A DNA stretch of 12,706 nt from Bacteroidota bacterium (GCA_027371665.1 DAHXMP010000019.1:1-12706), one strand, 5' to 3'; shown: positions 1 through 6,481, counted from the first letter of the stretch. Notes: generated by a model not told the origin, from the sequence alone. Program-made: numbers and translations.

Positions 1-288
1 AGCTTCCAGGAAGTCTATAAAAGGGAAATAACCTATCAATCTGAACTTGATGTTCCTGATGATATGACAGGGACTTTCTCTCTTGAGGTTTTTCCTAATC
101 CGGCAACTGATTACATCGAACTGCCAGATGCTATGTTAACAAAAGATACACAGGTTTCTATTTATTCGTCACTCGGAACAATCATGTACAAGGGCAATGC
201 TGCCGGGAAGCTGGACATAAGCTCCCTTCCCGCAGGAATTTATTTTGTGAAAGTGAATGATAAGGTGTTTAAATTTGTGAAGATTTAA
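1..288 (+). CDS. C-terminal end of a T9SS-secreted protein (5' truncated by window)
   Basis: The reading frame is open from base 1 to the TAA at 286-288, so the first in-window ATG (64) is internal and the true start lies left of the window. The last ~75 residues form a type A T9SS sorting domain: FPNPATDYIELP, then IYSSLG, LDISSLPAGIYF and terminal KFVKI. In the known system this domain directs a protein across the outer membrane and is then removed. The residues before it (VYKREITYQSELDV) closely resemble those before the sorting domain of the repeat protein at 2533-4059 (VYKYEVTYQSEVGV), so this is probably a paralogue of that protein; the repeats themselves are out of view. The next gene starts 18 bases later, which suggests co-transcription. 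The sorting domain is confident; the nature of the missing part is inferred. Confidence 0.85.
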   Translation, partial: SFQEVYKREITYQSELDVPDDMTGTFSLEVFPNPATDYIELPDAMLTKDTQVSIYSSLGTIMYKGNAAGKLDISSLPAGIYFVKVNDKVFKFVKI

Positions 289-306
289 AAAAAGACAAAT
301 AAACTT

Positions 307-1779
307 ATGAAACCACTTTACTCTTTTCTTGTTTTGATTGTTTTTTCACTCTCCTGCCTGGCACAGGTGCATATTGGTCCGGGGCAGGCATACCTGAATA
401 TTCAACCGGCTTTTGATGCGGGAGCGATTCTTCCGGGGGATACCGTGTTCCTCCATGCCGGCTCCTATACAGGTTATCAGGGCATTTCAAAACTGAAGGG
501 GAACAGTTCGGGATGGATTGTGTTCACAAGGTTCGGGAATGACTCGCTCGATATATCCGGCAACTGGCAGTTTATGAGCTGCGAGTATATAAAGTTCCTG
601 AAGCTGAATTTCAGGAGCAATGCAAATGCACCGGGGCGGCTGATTAACGTGGACAACAGCGGAAGCTGTGAGACTCAGTCGAAGTTTATCATTTTCGATA
701 GCTGCACTTTCTCGAACACAACGGACAAGAATGCGATTACGACATTCAAATTCGGCGGAGTGGACAGCTTCCGGGTTACCAATTGTTATTTCCACGACAT
801 CCCAGCCTGCGATGCAATGGACTTCAACACATGCCGAAACGGGGTGATAAGCGATAACCTGCTCATTAACTGCTTAACGGGAGGGCATATCAAAGGCGGC
901 GGGCAGAATATAATCATGGAGCGGAACCTGTTTATCAATTCTTCGGCTACTCCCTGGGTAGCCTTCGAACTAGGCGGAGACACGGGACCGCAGTTCTTCT
1001 GTCCCAGTGACACTTTTGAAGTGAAAAACATAAAATTTTTTTCGAACATCATTGCCGGCGGCTATAGGGGACTGGCTCTCTCCTCGGCATTAGAATGCAA
1101 AGTCATCAATAACACATTTTACAATTGCGGGCAGGCAACACTCAGGTTTCTAACGACAAGCCTGACATATCCGACGGTATCGGGAAATGTCATCGAGAAT
1201 AATATCCTCGCTTTCGGAACCTCGGCTTACATAAACGGCAGCCCTCAGAAAGCAGATGCAGCTTCATTCGCAAAAAATATCTATTACAGCATTATTAATG
1301 CGACATTCAACGGTCCCTATTGGGATACGCCGGAATTGGACCCGATAAAAGACACTTCACCTCTCAATTACGGCTCCGGTACTGCAATGTTCGTTAACGG
1401 GAACAATAATGATTATCACCTCGTTAATGGGAGCCCGGCAATTGGTGCGGCGAAGCCTGAATCAGAGCCGGCAACCGATTTCTATGGCAATCCATTTTCA
1501 GCAACTTCCCGCTCTATTGGTGCTGTCGAATACAACATACCGTCAGTTGTTAAAGATGAAAACTTAGCAATAGTGTATTTATTTCCCAATCCGGCAACTG
1601 CTTACATCGAACTCCCTGATAACATTTTGAGCAATGTTCAGAGAGTAACGATTTATTCATCGCTCGGCTCGGTCGTTTACGAGTGCAGCCCCGCGAAGCG
1701 GATAGATATAAGCAGTTTAACAGAAGGAATATATTTCCTTAGAAGTGGTAGTAAAACTTACAAATTCGTAAAAATTTAA
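307..1779 (+). CDS. Secreted right-handed beta-helix protein with T9SS sorting domain
   Basis: This 490-residue protein starts with a Sec signal peptide (MKPLYSFLVLIVFSLSCLAQ, likely cut after residue 20). Residues ~25-410 have the irregular short-strand, Asn-rich pattern of parallel beta-helix (pectate-lyase-like) proteins, for example ISDNLLINC, IIMERNLFINSS, VINNTFYNC and VIENNILAFG. Residues ~370-409 carry the YHLVNGSPAIGA...DFYGNP...SIGAVEY ending common in this fold. Residues ~413-490 are a type A T9SS sorting domain ending in KFVKI, so the mature protein should be exported to the surface or medium. Such proteins often bind or cleave polysaccharides, but I see no catalytic signature that settles a substrate or even enzymatic activity. 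It sits 18 bases after the preceding T9SS cargo and 18 bases before the next gene. The fold and export route are well supported; the function is unknown. Confidence 0.9.
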   Translation: MKPLYSFLVLIVFSLSCLAQVHIGPGQAYLNIQPAFDAGAILPGDTVFLHAGSYTGYQGISKLKGNSSGWIVFTRFGNDSLDISGNWQFMSCEYIKFLKLNFRSNANAPGRLINVDNSGSCETQSKFIIFDSCTFSNTTDKNAITTFKFGGVDSFRVTNCYFHDIPACDAMDFNTCRNGVISDNLLINCLTGGHIKGGGQNIIMERNLFINSSATPWVAFELGGDTGPQFFCPSDTFEVKNIKFFSNIIAGGYRGLALSSALECKVINNTFYNCGQATLRFLTTSLTYPTVSGNVIENNILAFGTSAYINGSPQKADAASFAKNIYYSIINATFNGPYWDTPELDPIKDTSPLNYGSGTAMFVNGNNNDYHLVNGSPAIGAAKPESEPATDFYGNPFSATSRSIGAVEYNIPSVVKDENLAIVYLFPNPATAYIELPDNILSNVQRVTIYSSLGSVVYECSPAKRIDISSLTEGIYFLRSGSKTYKFVKI

Positions 1780-1797
1780 TTACAACTAAAAACATAC

Positions 1798-2187
1798 ATG
1801 CACTCACTCCTTCCATTAGCAACGACATTAATCACTCTTGCCCTCGTGTTCTATTCGCTTGGGATATGGGCTGAGAGAATAGCACGCTACCTGAAGGGCT
1901 GGCATCTGGCGGCTTTCTGGGCGGGTTTCCTTTTCGATATGTCCGGTACCTGGACAATGCGAATGATAGCAAACGGCAAAGTAAATGTATCGTTGATGCA
2001 CGCAATAACCGGGCAGATTGCAATATGGCTCATGTTTGCCCATGCCGTCTGGGCTACATGGGTAATCATCAAGGGAAGCGAAAACGTACGCGAAAAATTT
2101 CACCGTTTCAGTCTTATAGTCTGGCTCGTTTGGCTCGTGCCTTATCTCGGCGGCATGGTCCTCGGCATGAGCAATCACGGTCGCTAA
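1798..2187 (+). CDS. Four-helix integral membrane protein, HsmA/TIGR03987-like
   Basis: A 129-residue protein with four hydrophobic helices at roughly residues 3-22, 36-54, 66-91 and 104-124, with short loops. It resembles, from memory, the small uncharacterised membrane family TIGR03987 (HsmA-like); I could not verify this by search. Four histidines fall at or inside helices: H36 at the start of helix 2, H68 and H82 fourteen residues apart in helix 3, and H102 at the start of helix 4. This could fit heme or metal binding but that is inference only. The ATG at 1798 is 18 bases after the stop of the beta-helix gene, so it may share its transcript, though it has no T9SS tail and works in the inner membrane. 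There is no obvious functional link to the neighbours. Confidence 0.8.
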   Translation: MHSLLPLATTLITLALVFYSLGIWAERIARYLKGWHLAAFWAGFLFDMSGTWTMRMIANGKVNVSLMHAITGQIAIWLMFAHAVWATWVIIKGSENVREKFHRFSLIVWLVWLVPYLGGMVLGMSNHGR

Positions 2188-2304
2188 AAAAATTTACACT
2201 TTAATTCTTTATTCTTTTTTCGTAGTATTAATTTTCTTAACTTACACTTTATGAAGAAATGAGTTTGTGATTTTAACTAAACAGACAACGCAATATTATA
2301 TGGT

Positions 2305-2341
2305 CATTTTAATTTTTTTAAAATGCATAGTGAATCTATGC
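2305..2341. repeat. Two abutting inverted repeats
   Basis: CATTTTAA (2305-2312) pairs with TTAAAATG (2318-2325) across a 5-base loop. It is followed at once by GCATAG (2325-2330) pairing with CTATGC (2336-2341), also across 5 bases. Both stems are perfect and they share base 2325. There is no U-run after the second stem, so a classical intrinsic terminator is not clear; a regulator binding site or RNA structure is equally possible. The first stem is pure AT apart from its closing pair and could be chance in such sequence. Confidence 0.5.
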
Positions 2342-2411
2342 GAATTATAACAAATAATCTATACATACATAATCCAAATTATTTCATATATAAAAATATA
2401 AATCAGATTTG

Positions 2412-2446
2412 TTTAATCTCTGAAGCTTTAATCTAATCTTTGAAGC
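2412..2446. repeat. Imperfect direct repeat, 20-base period
   Basis: TTTAATCTCTGAAGC (2412-2426) recurs as TCTAATCTTTGAAGC (2432-2446), 13 of 15 bases identical. The 20-base spacing is close to two turns of the helix and lies about 90 bases before the ATG at 2533, as expected for a two-site operator or activator box. Function is not shown. Confidence 0.45.
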
Positions 2447-2520
2447 CGGATTGAAACGAATCAAACAGTAAATGAAACAGGCTTTATACTAATCATAAAT
2501 AGAATTTTTTTTCATTATTT

Positions 2521-2526
2521 GGAGAG
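2521..2526 (+). promoter_or_regulatory. Ribosome binding site GGAGAG, fixes the start at 2533
   Basis: GGAGAG ends 6 bases before the ATG at 2533. An in-frame TTG at 2527 would directly abut this motif and so cannot use it. The ATG is therefore the preferred start, and the following residues form a normal signal peptide. Confidence 0.7.
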
Positions 2527-2532
2527 TTGATT

Positions 2533-4059
2533 ATGAAGTTTTTTTACGTATTGTTTGTCATCTGTTTTTCTTTTGTAAGCACATATTCAAAAGACAATAT
2601 AAGTCAAAAAGGGAAAATTCCTAAAGTCCAGGCGGCAACCGAGCCGGTTGCAGAAGTAATGGCTTATTCTACCAGTTCCTCCGATAAACGGTTCACTTAT
2701 ACCTATGACGAGAATGGGAAAATGCTTACATATCTGAAAGAATTTGACAAGGGAGGTGAATGGGGAAATTCAGCTATGGCTACCTACACCAATGATGAGA
2801 ACGGCAACCAGCTTACAGGTCTTTTACAGACATGGGACGGTACCGAATGGGTAAACTATTCCTACGCATTTTATACTTACGATTCAAGAAACAACTGGCT
2901 GACATATTTATCCCGTACCTGGGGAGGCGATGACTGGGTGAATTATTCACGACTTACAAGAACTTACGATTCATCCGGGAACCTTCTTTCTTATTTCGCA
3001 GAAAAGTGGATAGACAGCCAATGGACAAGCATCGAAAGATATACATATACCTACGATTCTGCGGGCAATTATCTTACGTACATATACACTCATTGGTCAG
3101 GCGGTGAAGTTGACTTATCTTATACGGATACTTATACTTATAACACTGACGGGAATATGCTTACCATCATTTACCAGGAATGGGACACCGACCATTGGGT
3201 AAATTCTTCATTTGTTTCTTACACTTATGATGATAAAGGAAACTTATTGACTTATTTGTATCAAAAGTGGGACACCGACCATTGGGTAAATTCTTCAAGA
3301 TACATATACAACAATGATTCATCAGGCAACAGGCTTTCTTATTTATATGAAATCTGGAAAAATGAGCAATGGTCAGACTCATCACGTTATACTTATACCT
3401 ATGATACTGTTGGAAACAGGCTGACATCTTTAGGTGAAAACTGGGAAAACGGCCAATGGGTGAATAATTCACAAGGTACATATTCGTATAACTCCGACGG
3501 TGAAATGATACTTGATTTAGGGCAGCTATGGAATGACAGCCTATGGGTCAATGACTACCGTATTACAATCACATTCGATGCCGTCGGATTCAGGACAGGA
3601 TATTGCTATGAGCAATGGCAGGATGGAGAACTGACAAGCGATTCGCGGAAATTCACTTATACTTTTAACTCACAGGGTTATAGCAAATCTGCTCTGTATG
3701 AAAACTGGCAAAACGGACAATGGACTAAAACAGATACATACCTGTCATTCTCCGATTCCAGCGGAAACAGTTTTTTTTATGCCGGTGTTTATAAATACGA
3801 GGTTACATACCAGTCTGAAGTTGGTGTCAATGATGAGAATGTTGAATTATCATTGAATTGTTACCCAAATCCTGCAACCGATTTTATAGAACTGCCGGAT
3901 GAAGTATGGGAAAACGGCAGTCGTTTAACAATCTATTCTTCAAGCGGAAAGGTAATGTTTGAAATTAATCCGGAAAAAAGAATTGATATTAGCCGTTTAT
4001 CGCCGGGTATATATTTTATGAAAGCAAAGAGTAAGTTATATAAATTCGTGAAAATTTAA
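2533..4059 (+). CDS. T9SS-secreted protein with ~13 tandem YTYD...GN-type repeats
   Basis: A 508-residue protein. It has a signal peptide (MKFFYVLFVICFSFVSTYS), a short linker, about 13 tandem repeats of 28-31 residues (~53-425), and a type A T9SS sorting domain (~430-508: CYPNPATDFIELP ... IDISRLSPGIYF ... KFVKI). The repeat consensus is approximately YTYDSxGNxLTYLYExWxNxQWVNSSR. Its YTYD-xxGN core resembles YD/Rhs-type beta repeats, but the Trp-rich second half is different and the unit is longer. The aromatic repeats suggest an extended beta structure at the cell surface, perhaps adhesive or carbohydrate-binding; no enzyme motif is visible. The last two or three units are degenerate. The first gene fragment of the window appears to be a paralogue. 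Export is confident; the role is unknown. Confidence 0.92.
   Translation: MKFFYVLFVICFSFVSTYSKDNISQKGKIPKVQAATEPVAEVMAYSTSSSDKRFTYTYDENGKMLTYLKEFDKGGEWGNSAMATYTNDENGNQLTGLLQTWDGTEWVNYSYAFYTYDSRNNWLTYLSRTWGGDDWVNYSRLTRTYDSSGNLLSYFAEKWIDSQWTSIERYTYTYDSAGNYLTYIYTHWSGGEVDLSYTDTYTYNTDGNMLTIIYQEWDTDHWVNSSFVSYTYDDKGNLLTYLYQKWDTDHWVNSSRYIYNNDSSGNRLSYLYEIWKNEQWSDSSRYTYTYDTVGNRLTSLGENWENGQWVNNSQGTYSYNSDGEMILDLGQLWNDSLWVNDYRITITFDAVGFRTGYCYEQWQDGELTSDSRKFTYTFNSQGYSKSALYENWQNGQWTKTDTYLSFSDSSGNSFFYAGVYKYEVTYQSEVGVNDENVELSLNCYPNPATDFIELPDEVWENGSRLTIYSSSGKVMFEINPEKRIDISRLSPGIYFMKAKSKLYKFVKI
3181..3297 (+). repeat. Exact 30-base repeat at 87-base period inside the repeat gene
   Basis: Bases 3181-3210 are identical to 3268-3297 (30 of 30), exactly 87 bases or 29 codons apart, encoding WDTDHWVNSS in adjacent protein repeats. 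Other units have diverged at DNA level, so this pair points to recent duplication or gene conversion between neighbouring units. Confidence 0.9.
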
Positions 4060-4088
4060 TTTATAGAATATATACTGTTCAAAATATC

Positions 4089-4121
4089 AATATGTGGCTG
4101 TTTTAATAATAGCCACATATT
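4089..4121 (+). terminator. Hairpin after the repeat-protein gene, likely transcription terminator
   Basis: AATATGTGGCT (4089-4099) and AGCCACATATT (4111-4121) form a perfect 11-pair stem with an 11-base loop, 29 bases after the stop codon at 4059. The following TATTACCTTT is T-rich but not a clean U-run, so termination is likely rather than certain. The inverted repeat is nearly symmetrical and could act in either direction. Confidence 0.65.
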
Positions 4122-4184
4122 ATTACCTTTCCATTCGTCTATAATTTTTATATATTTTGAAGAGTGTTAGAATATATTGATTGA

Positions 4185-5492
4185 ATGAAAAACCGAAACG
4201 GCAGCGAAACATCAAATCACGGGAACAATGATTGGAAGCTGATTTTCAGGACCCTGAAATACAGGAATTACCGCCTGTATTTCGGGGGACAGGGTATTTC
4301 GCTTATAGGAACCTGGATACAGATGATAGCGATGAACTGGCTGGTTTACCGTCTCACCGGCTCGGCTTTCATGCTGGGCCTTGTTGGCTTTGCAAGCAGG
4401 ATTCCGGGCTTTATTATTTCCCCTTTTGCCGGTGTGGTAATTGACAGGATTCACAAATACCGCCTGCTTATGCTCACGCAAATACTATTCATGGTGCAAT
4501 CGGCAATTCTTGCATTATTATTGTTCACAAATGTCGTTCAGGTTTGGCATTTAATCGTTCTTGGCATTTTTATGGGATTAATCAACTCATTCGATATACC
4601 TGTCAGGCAGTCTTTCGTAATCGAAATGATTGAAAAGAAGGAAGACCTCGGGAATGCAATCGCGCTGAACTCGGTGCTTGTCAATATCGCAAGGCTTGCA
4701 GGCCCTACGATTGCCGGCATCCTCGTAGCATTAATCGGCGAAGGCTGGTGCTTTTTCATAAATACTATAAGCTTTATCGCAATTATATGGAGCCTTTCAG
4801 CAATGAGAATAAAAATGCCTGAGTTGTCCCCGGTTAAGACTAATCCTGTCGCAGAGTTTAAAGAAGGATTCAGATATACCTTCGGGTTTCCGCCCATCAG
4901 GACGACTCTGCTGGTACTTGCCCTCGTAAGCCTGATGGGAATGCCATACCAGGTACTGATGCCCGTTTTTGCCGTTAATATTTATAAAGGCGGGGCTCAC
5001 TCATTTGGTTTTCTGATGGCAGCCGCAGGATGCGGGGCATTAATCGGGGGACTGTTTCTCGCATCTAAGAAATCGGTCCTGGGCACAGGCAGGAACATTT
5101 CGTTCGCGGCTGGTATCTTCGGAATCGGGCTTATTTTATTTGCAGTAACCAGGGTCTTCTGGCTCGCCCTTCCTTTTCTCATGGTCGCCGGATTCGGTAT
5201 GATGGTCAATATGGCATCCTCCAATACATTACTTCAGACTTTAGCCGATGACGACAAACGGGGAAGAGTGATGAGCTTTTATGCTATGGCTTTCATGGGT
5301 ATGGTGCCTTTCGGCAATCTGCTTTCAGGAACATTGTCAAATGTTGTAGGCGTGCCGAATACTATTCTCATCGGAGGCGTATGCTGTATCATAGGCGGGC
5401 TGTTCTACGCTTACAAACTTCCTTCGCTGAGAAAACTGAGCAGGGATATTTATATTAAAAAGCAAATCATACCGGCCGATGTGAAGTATTAG
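4185..5492 (+). CDS. MFS transporter, MFS_3/EntS-like (DHA3) exporter
   Basis: A 435-residue protein with about 12 membrane helices. The N-terminal half carries hallmarks of the MFS_3 (enterobactin-exporter-like) family: GTWIQMIAMNWLVYRLTGS (~42-60), then RIPGFIISPFAGVVIDR (72-88), where G83...D87-R88...R93 forms the conserved motif A loop between helices 2 and 3. A proline-containing FDIPVRQSFV segment follows helix 4. The length is usual for the family. Relatives export siderophores, macrolides or other small molecules using the proton gradient; the substrate here cannot be read from sequence, and no siderophore genes are nearby. The soluble N-terminus (MKNRNGSETSNHGNNDWK) and basic C-terminus should be cytoplasmic. 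It stands alone: a hairpin lies upstream and ~380 gene-free bases follow. Family assignment is confident. Confidence 0.9.
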   Translation: MKNRNGSETSNHGNNDWKLIFRTLKYRNYRLYFGGQGISLIGTWIQMIAMNWLVYRLTGSAFMLGLVGFASRIPGFIISPFAGVVIDRIHKYRLLMLTQILFMVQSAILALLLFTNVVQVWHLIVLGIFMGLINSFDIPVRQSFVIEMIEKKEDLGNAIALNSVLVNIARLAGPTIAGILVALIGEGWCFFINTISFIAIIWSLSAMRIKMPELSPVKTNPVAEFKEGFRYTFGFPPIRTTLLVLALVSLMGMPYQVLMPVFAVNIYKGGAHSFGFLMAAAGCGALIGGLFLASKKSVLGTGRNISFAAGIFGIGLILFAVTRVFWLALPFLMVAGFGMMVNMASSNTLLQTLADDDKRGRVMSFYAMAFMGMVPFGNLLSGTLSNVVGVPNTILIGGVCCIIGGLFYAYKLPSLRKLSRDIYIKKQIIPADVKY

Positions 5493-5581
5493 GTCTATAT
5501 TCTTTTAACGACGAATTCAGTTATAAACAATCACATTATTTGCACCATCTTCCTGCTAATCATCAGCTTTTTTGTTTTGAG

Positions 5582-5650
5582 TAAGATTATAAGGTTCAGC
5601 TTTTAGGCTTTATTGCTTTGTTACTAAGGTTATAAGGTTTAACATAAGGT
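5582..5650. repeat. Direct repeats around TTATAAGGTT upstream of the toxin-antitoxin genes
   Basis: TAAGATTATAAGGTTCA (5582-5598) and TAAGGTTATAAGGTTTA (5625-5641) agree at 15 of 17 positions with a 43-base offset. A third ATAAGGT lies at 5644-5650. They are ~220 bases before the antitoxin start, farther than a typical autoregulatory operator, so their role is open. Confidence 0.4.
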
Positions 5651-5861
5651 CATCAACATATACTTATTTATTTCCTGCTTCTTCGTATATTATAATGACA
5701 CATGAAAGGCAAAAAGGTCTCAGAAATTTTCCATTTTTTTTATTCTTCATACCGTGAATTTTAATTATCCCCAAAAAAAATATTTTATACTTCCTTTTGA
5801 GCACTTAAAATTTTCAGCAATTTTTTTTTTTGGGCTTCGTCAAATCATAATAATAATCATT

Positions 5862-5867
5862 GGAGAG
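5862..5867 (+). promoter_or_regulatory. Ribosome binding site GGAGAG of the antitoxin
   Basis: GGAGAG followed by AAA precedes the ATG at 5871. This selects 5871 over the upstream in-frame ATG at 5754. It is the same hexamer that precedes the gene at 2533. Confidence 0.7.
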
Positions 5868-5870
5868 AAA

Positions 5871-6065
5871 ATGCAGCCAGCTATTAAACCTGAATACATT
5901 GTTGATGACAAAGGTAAACGAAAAAAAGTAATTCTAAGTTACGAACAATACCAAAATATGCTCGAATTAATAGAAGACATCGAAGATTCAAAATTAATTG
6001 CAAAGACGGTAAACGAACCTGAAATTTCTTTCGATGACTACAAAAGGAAGAGAAAGATTGTATAA
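5871..6065 (+). CDS. Type II antitoxin, Phd/YefM- or RelB-like
   Basis: A 64-residue protein. The first half (EYIVDDKGKRKKVILSYEQYQNMLELIEDIED) matches the pattern of small antitoxins that begin with a 'yivDekGkr.aVilp.eeYe.lle.led' segment, a dimerising DNA-binding region. The acidic-to-basic C-terminal tail (EPEISFDDYKRKRKIV) would wrap and inhibit the toxin. Such antitoxins neutralise the partner by direct binding and usually repress their own promoter. It overlaps the toxin gene by 8 bases (or 32 if the toxin used the upstream ATG), the usual arrangement for coupled translation. Family-level assignment rests on pattern and on the RelE-type partner; I cannot decide between Phd/YefM and RelB subfamilies. 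Confidence 0.8.
   Translation: MQPAIKPEYIVDDKGKRKKVILSYEQYQNMLELIEDIEDSKLIAKTVNEPEISFDDYKRKRKIV
6046..6052 (+). promoter_or_regulatory. Ribosome binding site GGAAGAG pointing to a TTG start of the toxin
   Basis: GGAAGAG ends 5 bases before TTG at 6058. The upstream in-frame ATG at 6034 has no purine-rich motif in front and would add eight residues atypical of the family. Confidence 0.55.
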
Positions 6066-6312
6066 TATTGTTTTAAAATCCAGTGCATCTAAAGACCTCG
6101 ACAAACTTAATGACCCTTATTTGAGCAAAATAATTTTTGCTATTGAAAATTTAAAAGAAAATCCCAGAAACATAAATGTAAAAAAGTTGATAGGTAGAGA
6201 AAACGAATACACACTTAGAATCGGAGATTACAGAGTTTTATTTTATATCGTAGATGAATCTAAGTTAATAAAGATTTCAAGAGTCCTGCACAGAAGAGAA
6301 GCATATAGATAA
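6058..6312 (+). CDS. RelE/ParE-family mRNA-interferase-type toxin
   Basis: From TTG at 6058 the protein is 84 residues, the usual RelE length, and begins MYNIVLKSSASKDLDKL, the typical opening of the family (beta strand, then a helix with KDLxKL). The C-terminal core YTLRIGDYRVLFYIVDESK...ISRVLHRREAYR has the RxGDYRxxY and HRRExYR signatures, with R54, R59, H78, R79, R80 and Y83 as candidate catalytic or RNA-binding residues. RelE toxins cut ribosome-bound mRNA; ParE relatives poison gyrase. The HRR-x-x-Y ending favours RelE. It overlaps the antitoxin and should be translationally coupled. It would be 92 residues if the ATG at 6034 were used. All motifs appear intact, so the module may be functional. 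Confidence 0.87.
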   Translation: MYNIVLKSSASKDLDKLNDPYLSKIIFAIENLKENPRNINVKKLIGRENEYTLRIGDYRVLFYIVDESKLIKISRVLHRREAYR

Positions 6313-6404
6313 TCCGAAAATCAAATCCTTTTTCTTATACACAATAGATAATTCAGAATAAATATAACTTATGGAAGCTAAAACGGGTCCAGCATGACAG
6401 ATTC

Positions 6405-6432
6405 AATTACGAATTACAAATTATGAATTATG
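6405..6432. repeat. Heptamer tandem repeat AATTAYR, four copies
   Basis: AATTACG, AATTACA, AATTATG and AATTATG follow each other without gaps between the convergent toxin and hydrolase genes, and a degenerate AGTTAGA follows. Short heptameric tandem repeats of this kind are scattered in intergenic DNA of several bacteria. No coding or regulatory role is visible. Confidence 0.6.
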
Positions 6433-6466
6433 AGTTAGAGGTCATTTTTTACAACCTCCTAATCCT

Positions 6467-6481
6467 CTGAATCAAGTTCAG
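6467..6481. repeat. Small inverted repeat CTGAA-TCAAG-TTCAG
   Basis: A perfect five-pair stem with a five-base loop lies in the convergent gap, ~33 bases beyond the 3' end of the hydrolase gene. Its surroundings (TTCAGGACAGGCTC, and CCAGCATGACAGA at ~6390) look like remnants of the short CTGAAxxAAGTTCAG interspersed repeats found in many genomes. It is too short and lacks a U-run for a confident terminator. Confidence 0.35.

Larger units (their letters stand above)
2188..2532. other. AT-rich intergenic region before the repeat-protein gene
   Basis: About 345 bases without a plausible gene. It is strongly AT-rich and contains two adjacent inverted repeats (2305-2341), an imperfect 20-base-period direct repeat (2412-2446) and a ribosome binding site at its end. 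It presumably carries the terminator of the upstream gene group and the promoter of the gene at 2533. I could not place a convincing -33/-7 promoter or a sigma-54 site. Confidence 0.6.
5493..5870. other. Low-GC intergenic region before the toxin-antitoxin pair
   Basis: About 378 bases with no plausible gene on either strand. It has short direct repeats around TTATAAGGTT (5582-5650) and several homopolymer runs, including 11 T at 5821-5831. It presumably holds the end of the MFS transcript and the promoter of the toxin-antitoxin operon. An open frame extends upstream of the antitoxin through the T-run to an ATG at 5754, but it encodes only low-complexity residues there. Confidence 0.6.

Noticed and set aside
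64..288. A complete 74-residue gene starting at ATG 64
   Set aside because: The frame is open to base 1 and the upstream residues match the paralogue, so this ATG is internal to a truncated gene.
1828..2178. 116-residue minus-strand open frame opposite the membrane protein
   Set aside because: It lies fully antisense to a gene with clear membrane helices, and its translation shows no domain, signal or plausible composition.
2527..2532. TTG start for the repeat protein
   Set aside because: It directly abuts the GGAGAG motif; the ATG six bases later is correctly spaced.
3167..3481. 104-residue minus-strand open frame with internal repeats
   Set aside because: Its repeats (NLPNGRCP) are just the antisense of the protein repeats.
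2680..3800. CRISPR-like periodic repeats
   Set aside because: The ~87-base periodicity is in frame with a protein repeat and the units are divergent; there are no conserved repeats with unique spacers.
4538..4897. 119-residue minus-strand open frame
   Set aside because: It is a shadow of the MFS transporter gene, with no recognisable feature.
5493..5753. tRNA or other structured RNA gene in the spacer
   Set aside because: No cloverleaf, TTCGA-type loop or long stem could be found.
5754..5870. Upstream extension of the antitoxin to ATG 5754
   Set aside because: The extension is low complexity, crosses an 11-T run, and the RBS-preceded ATG at 5871 gives the family-typical start.
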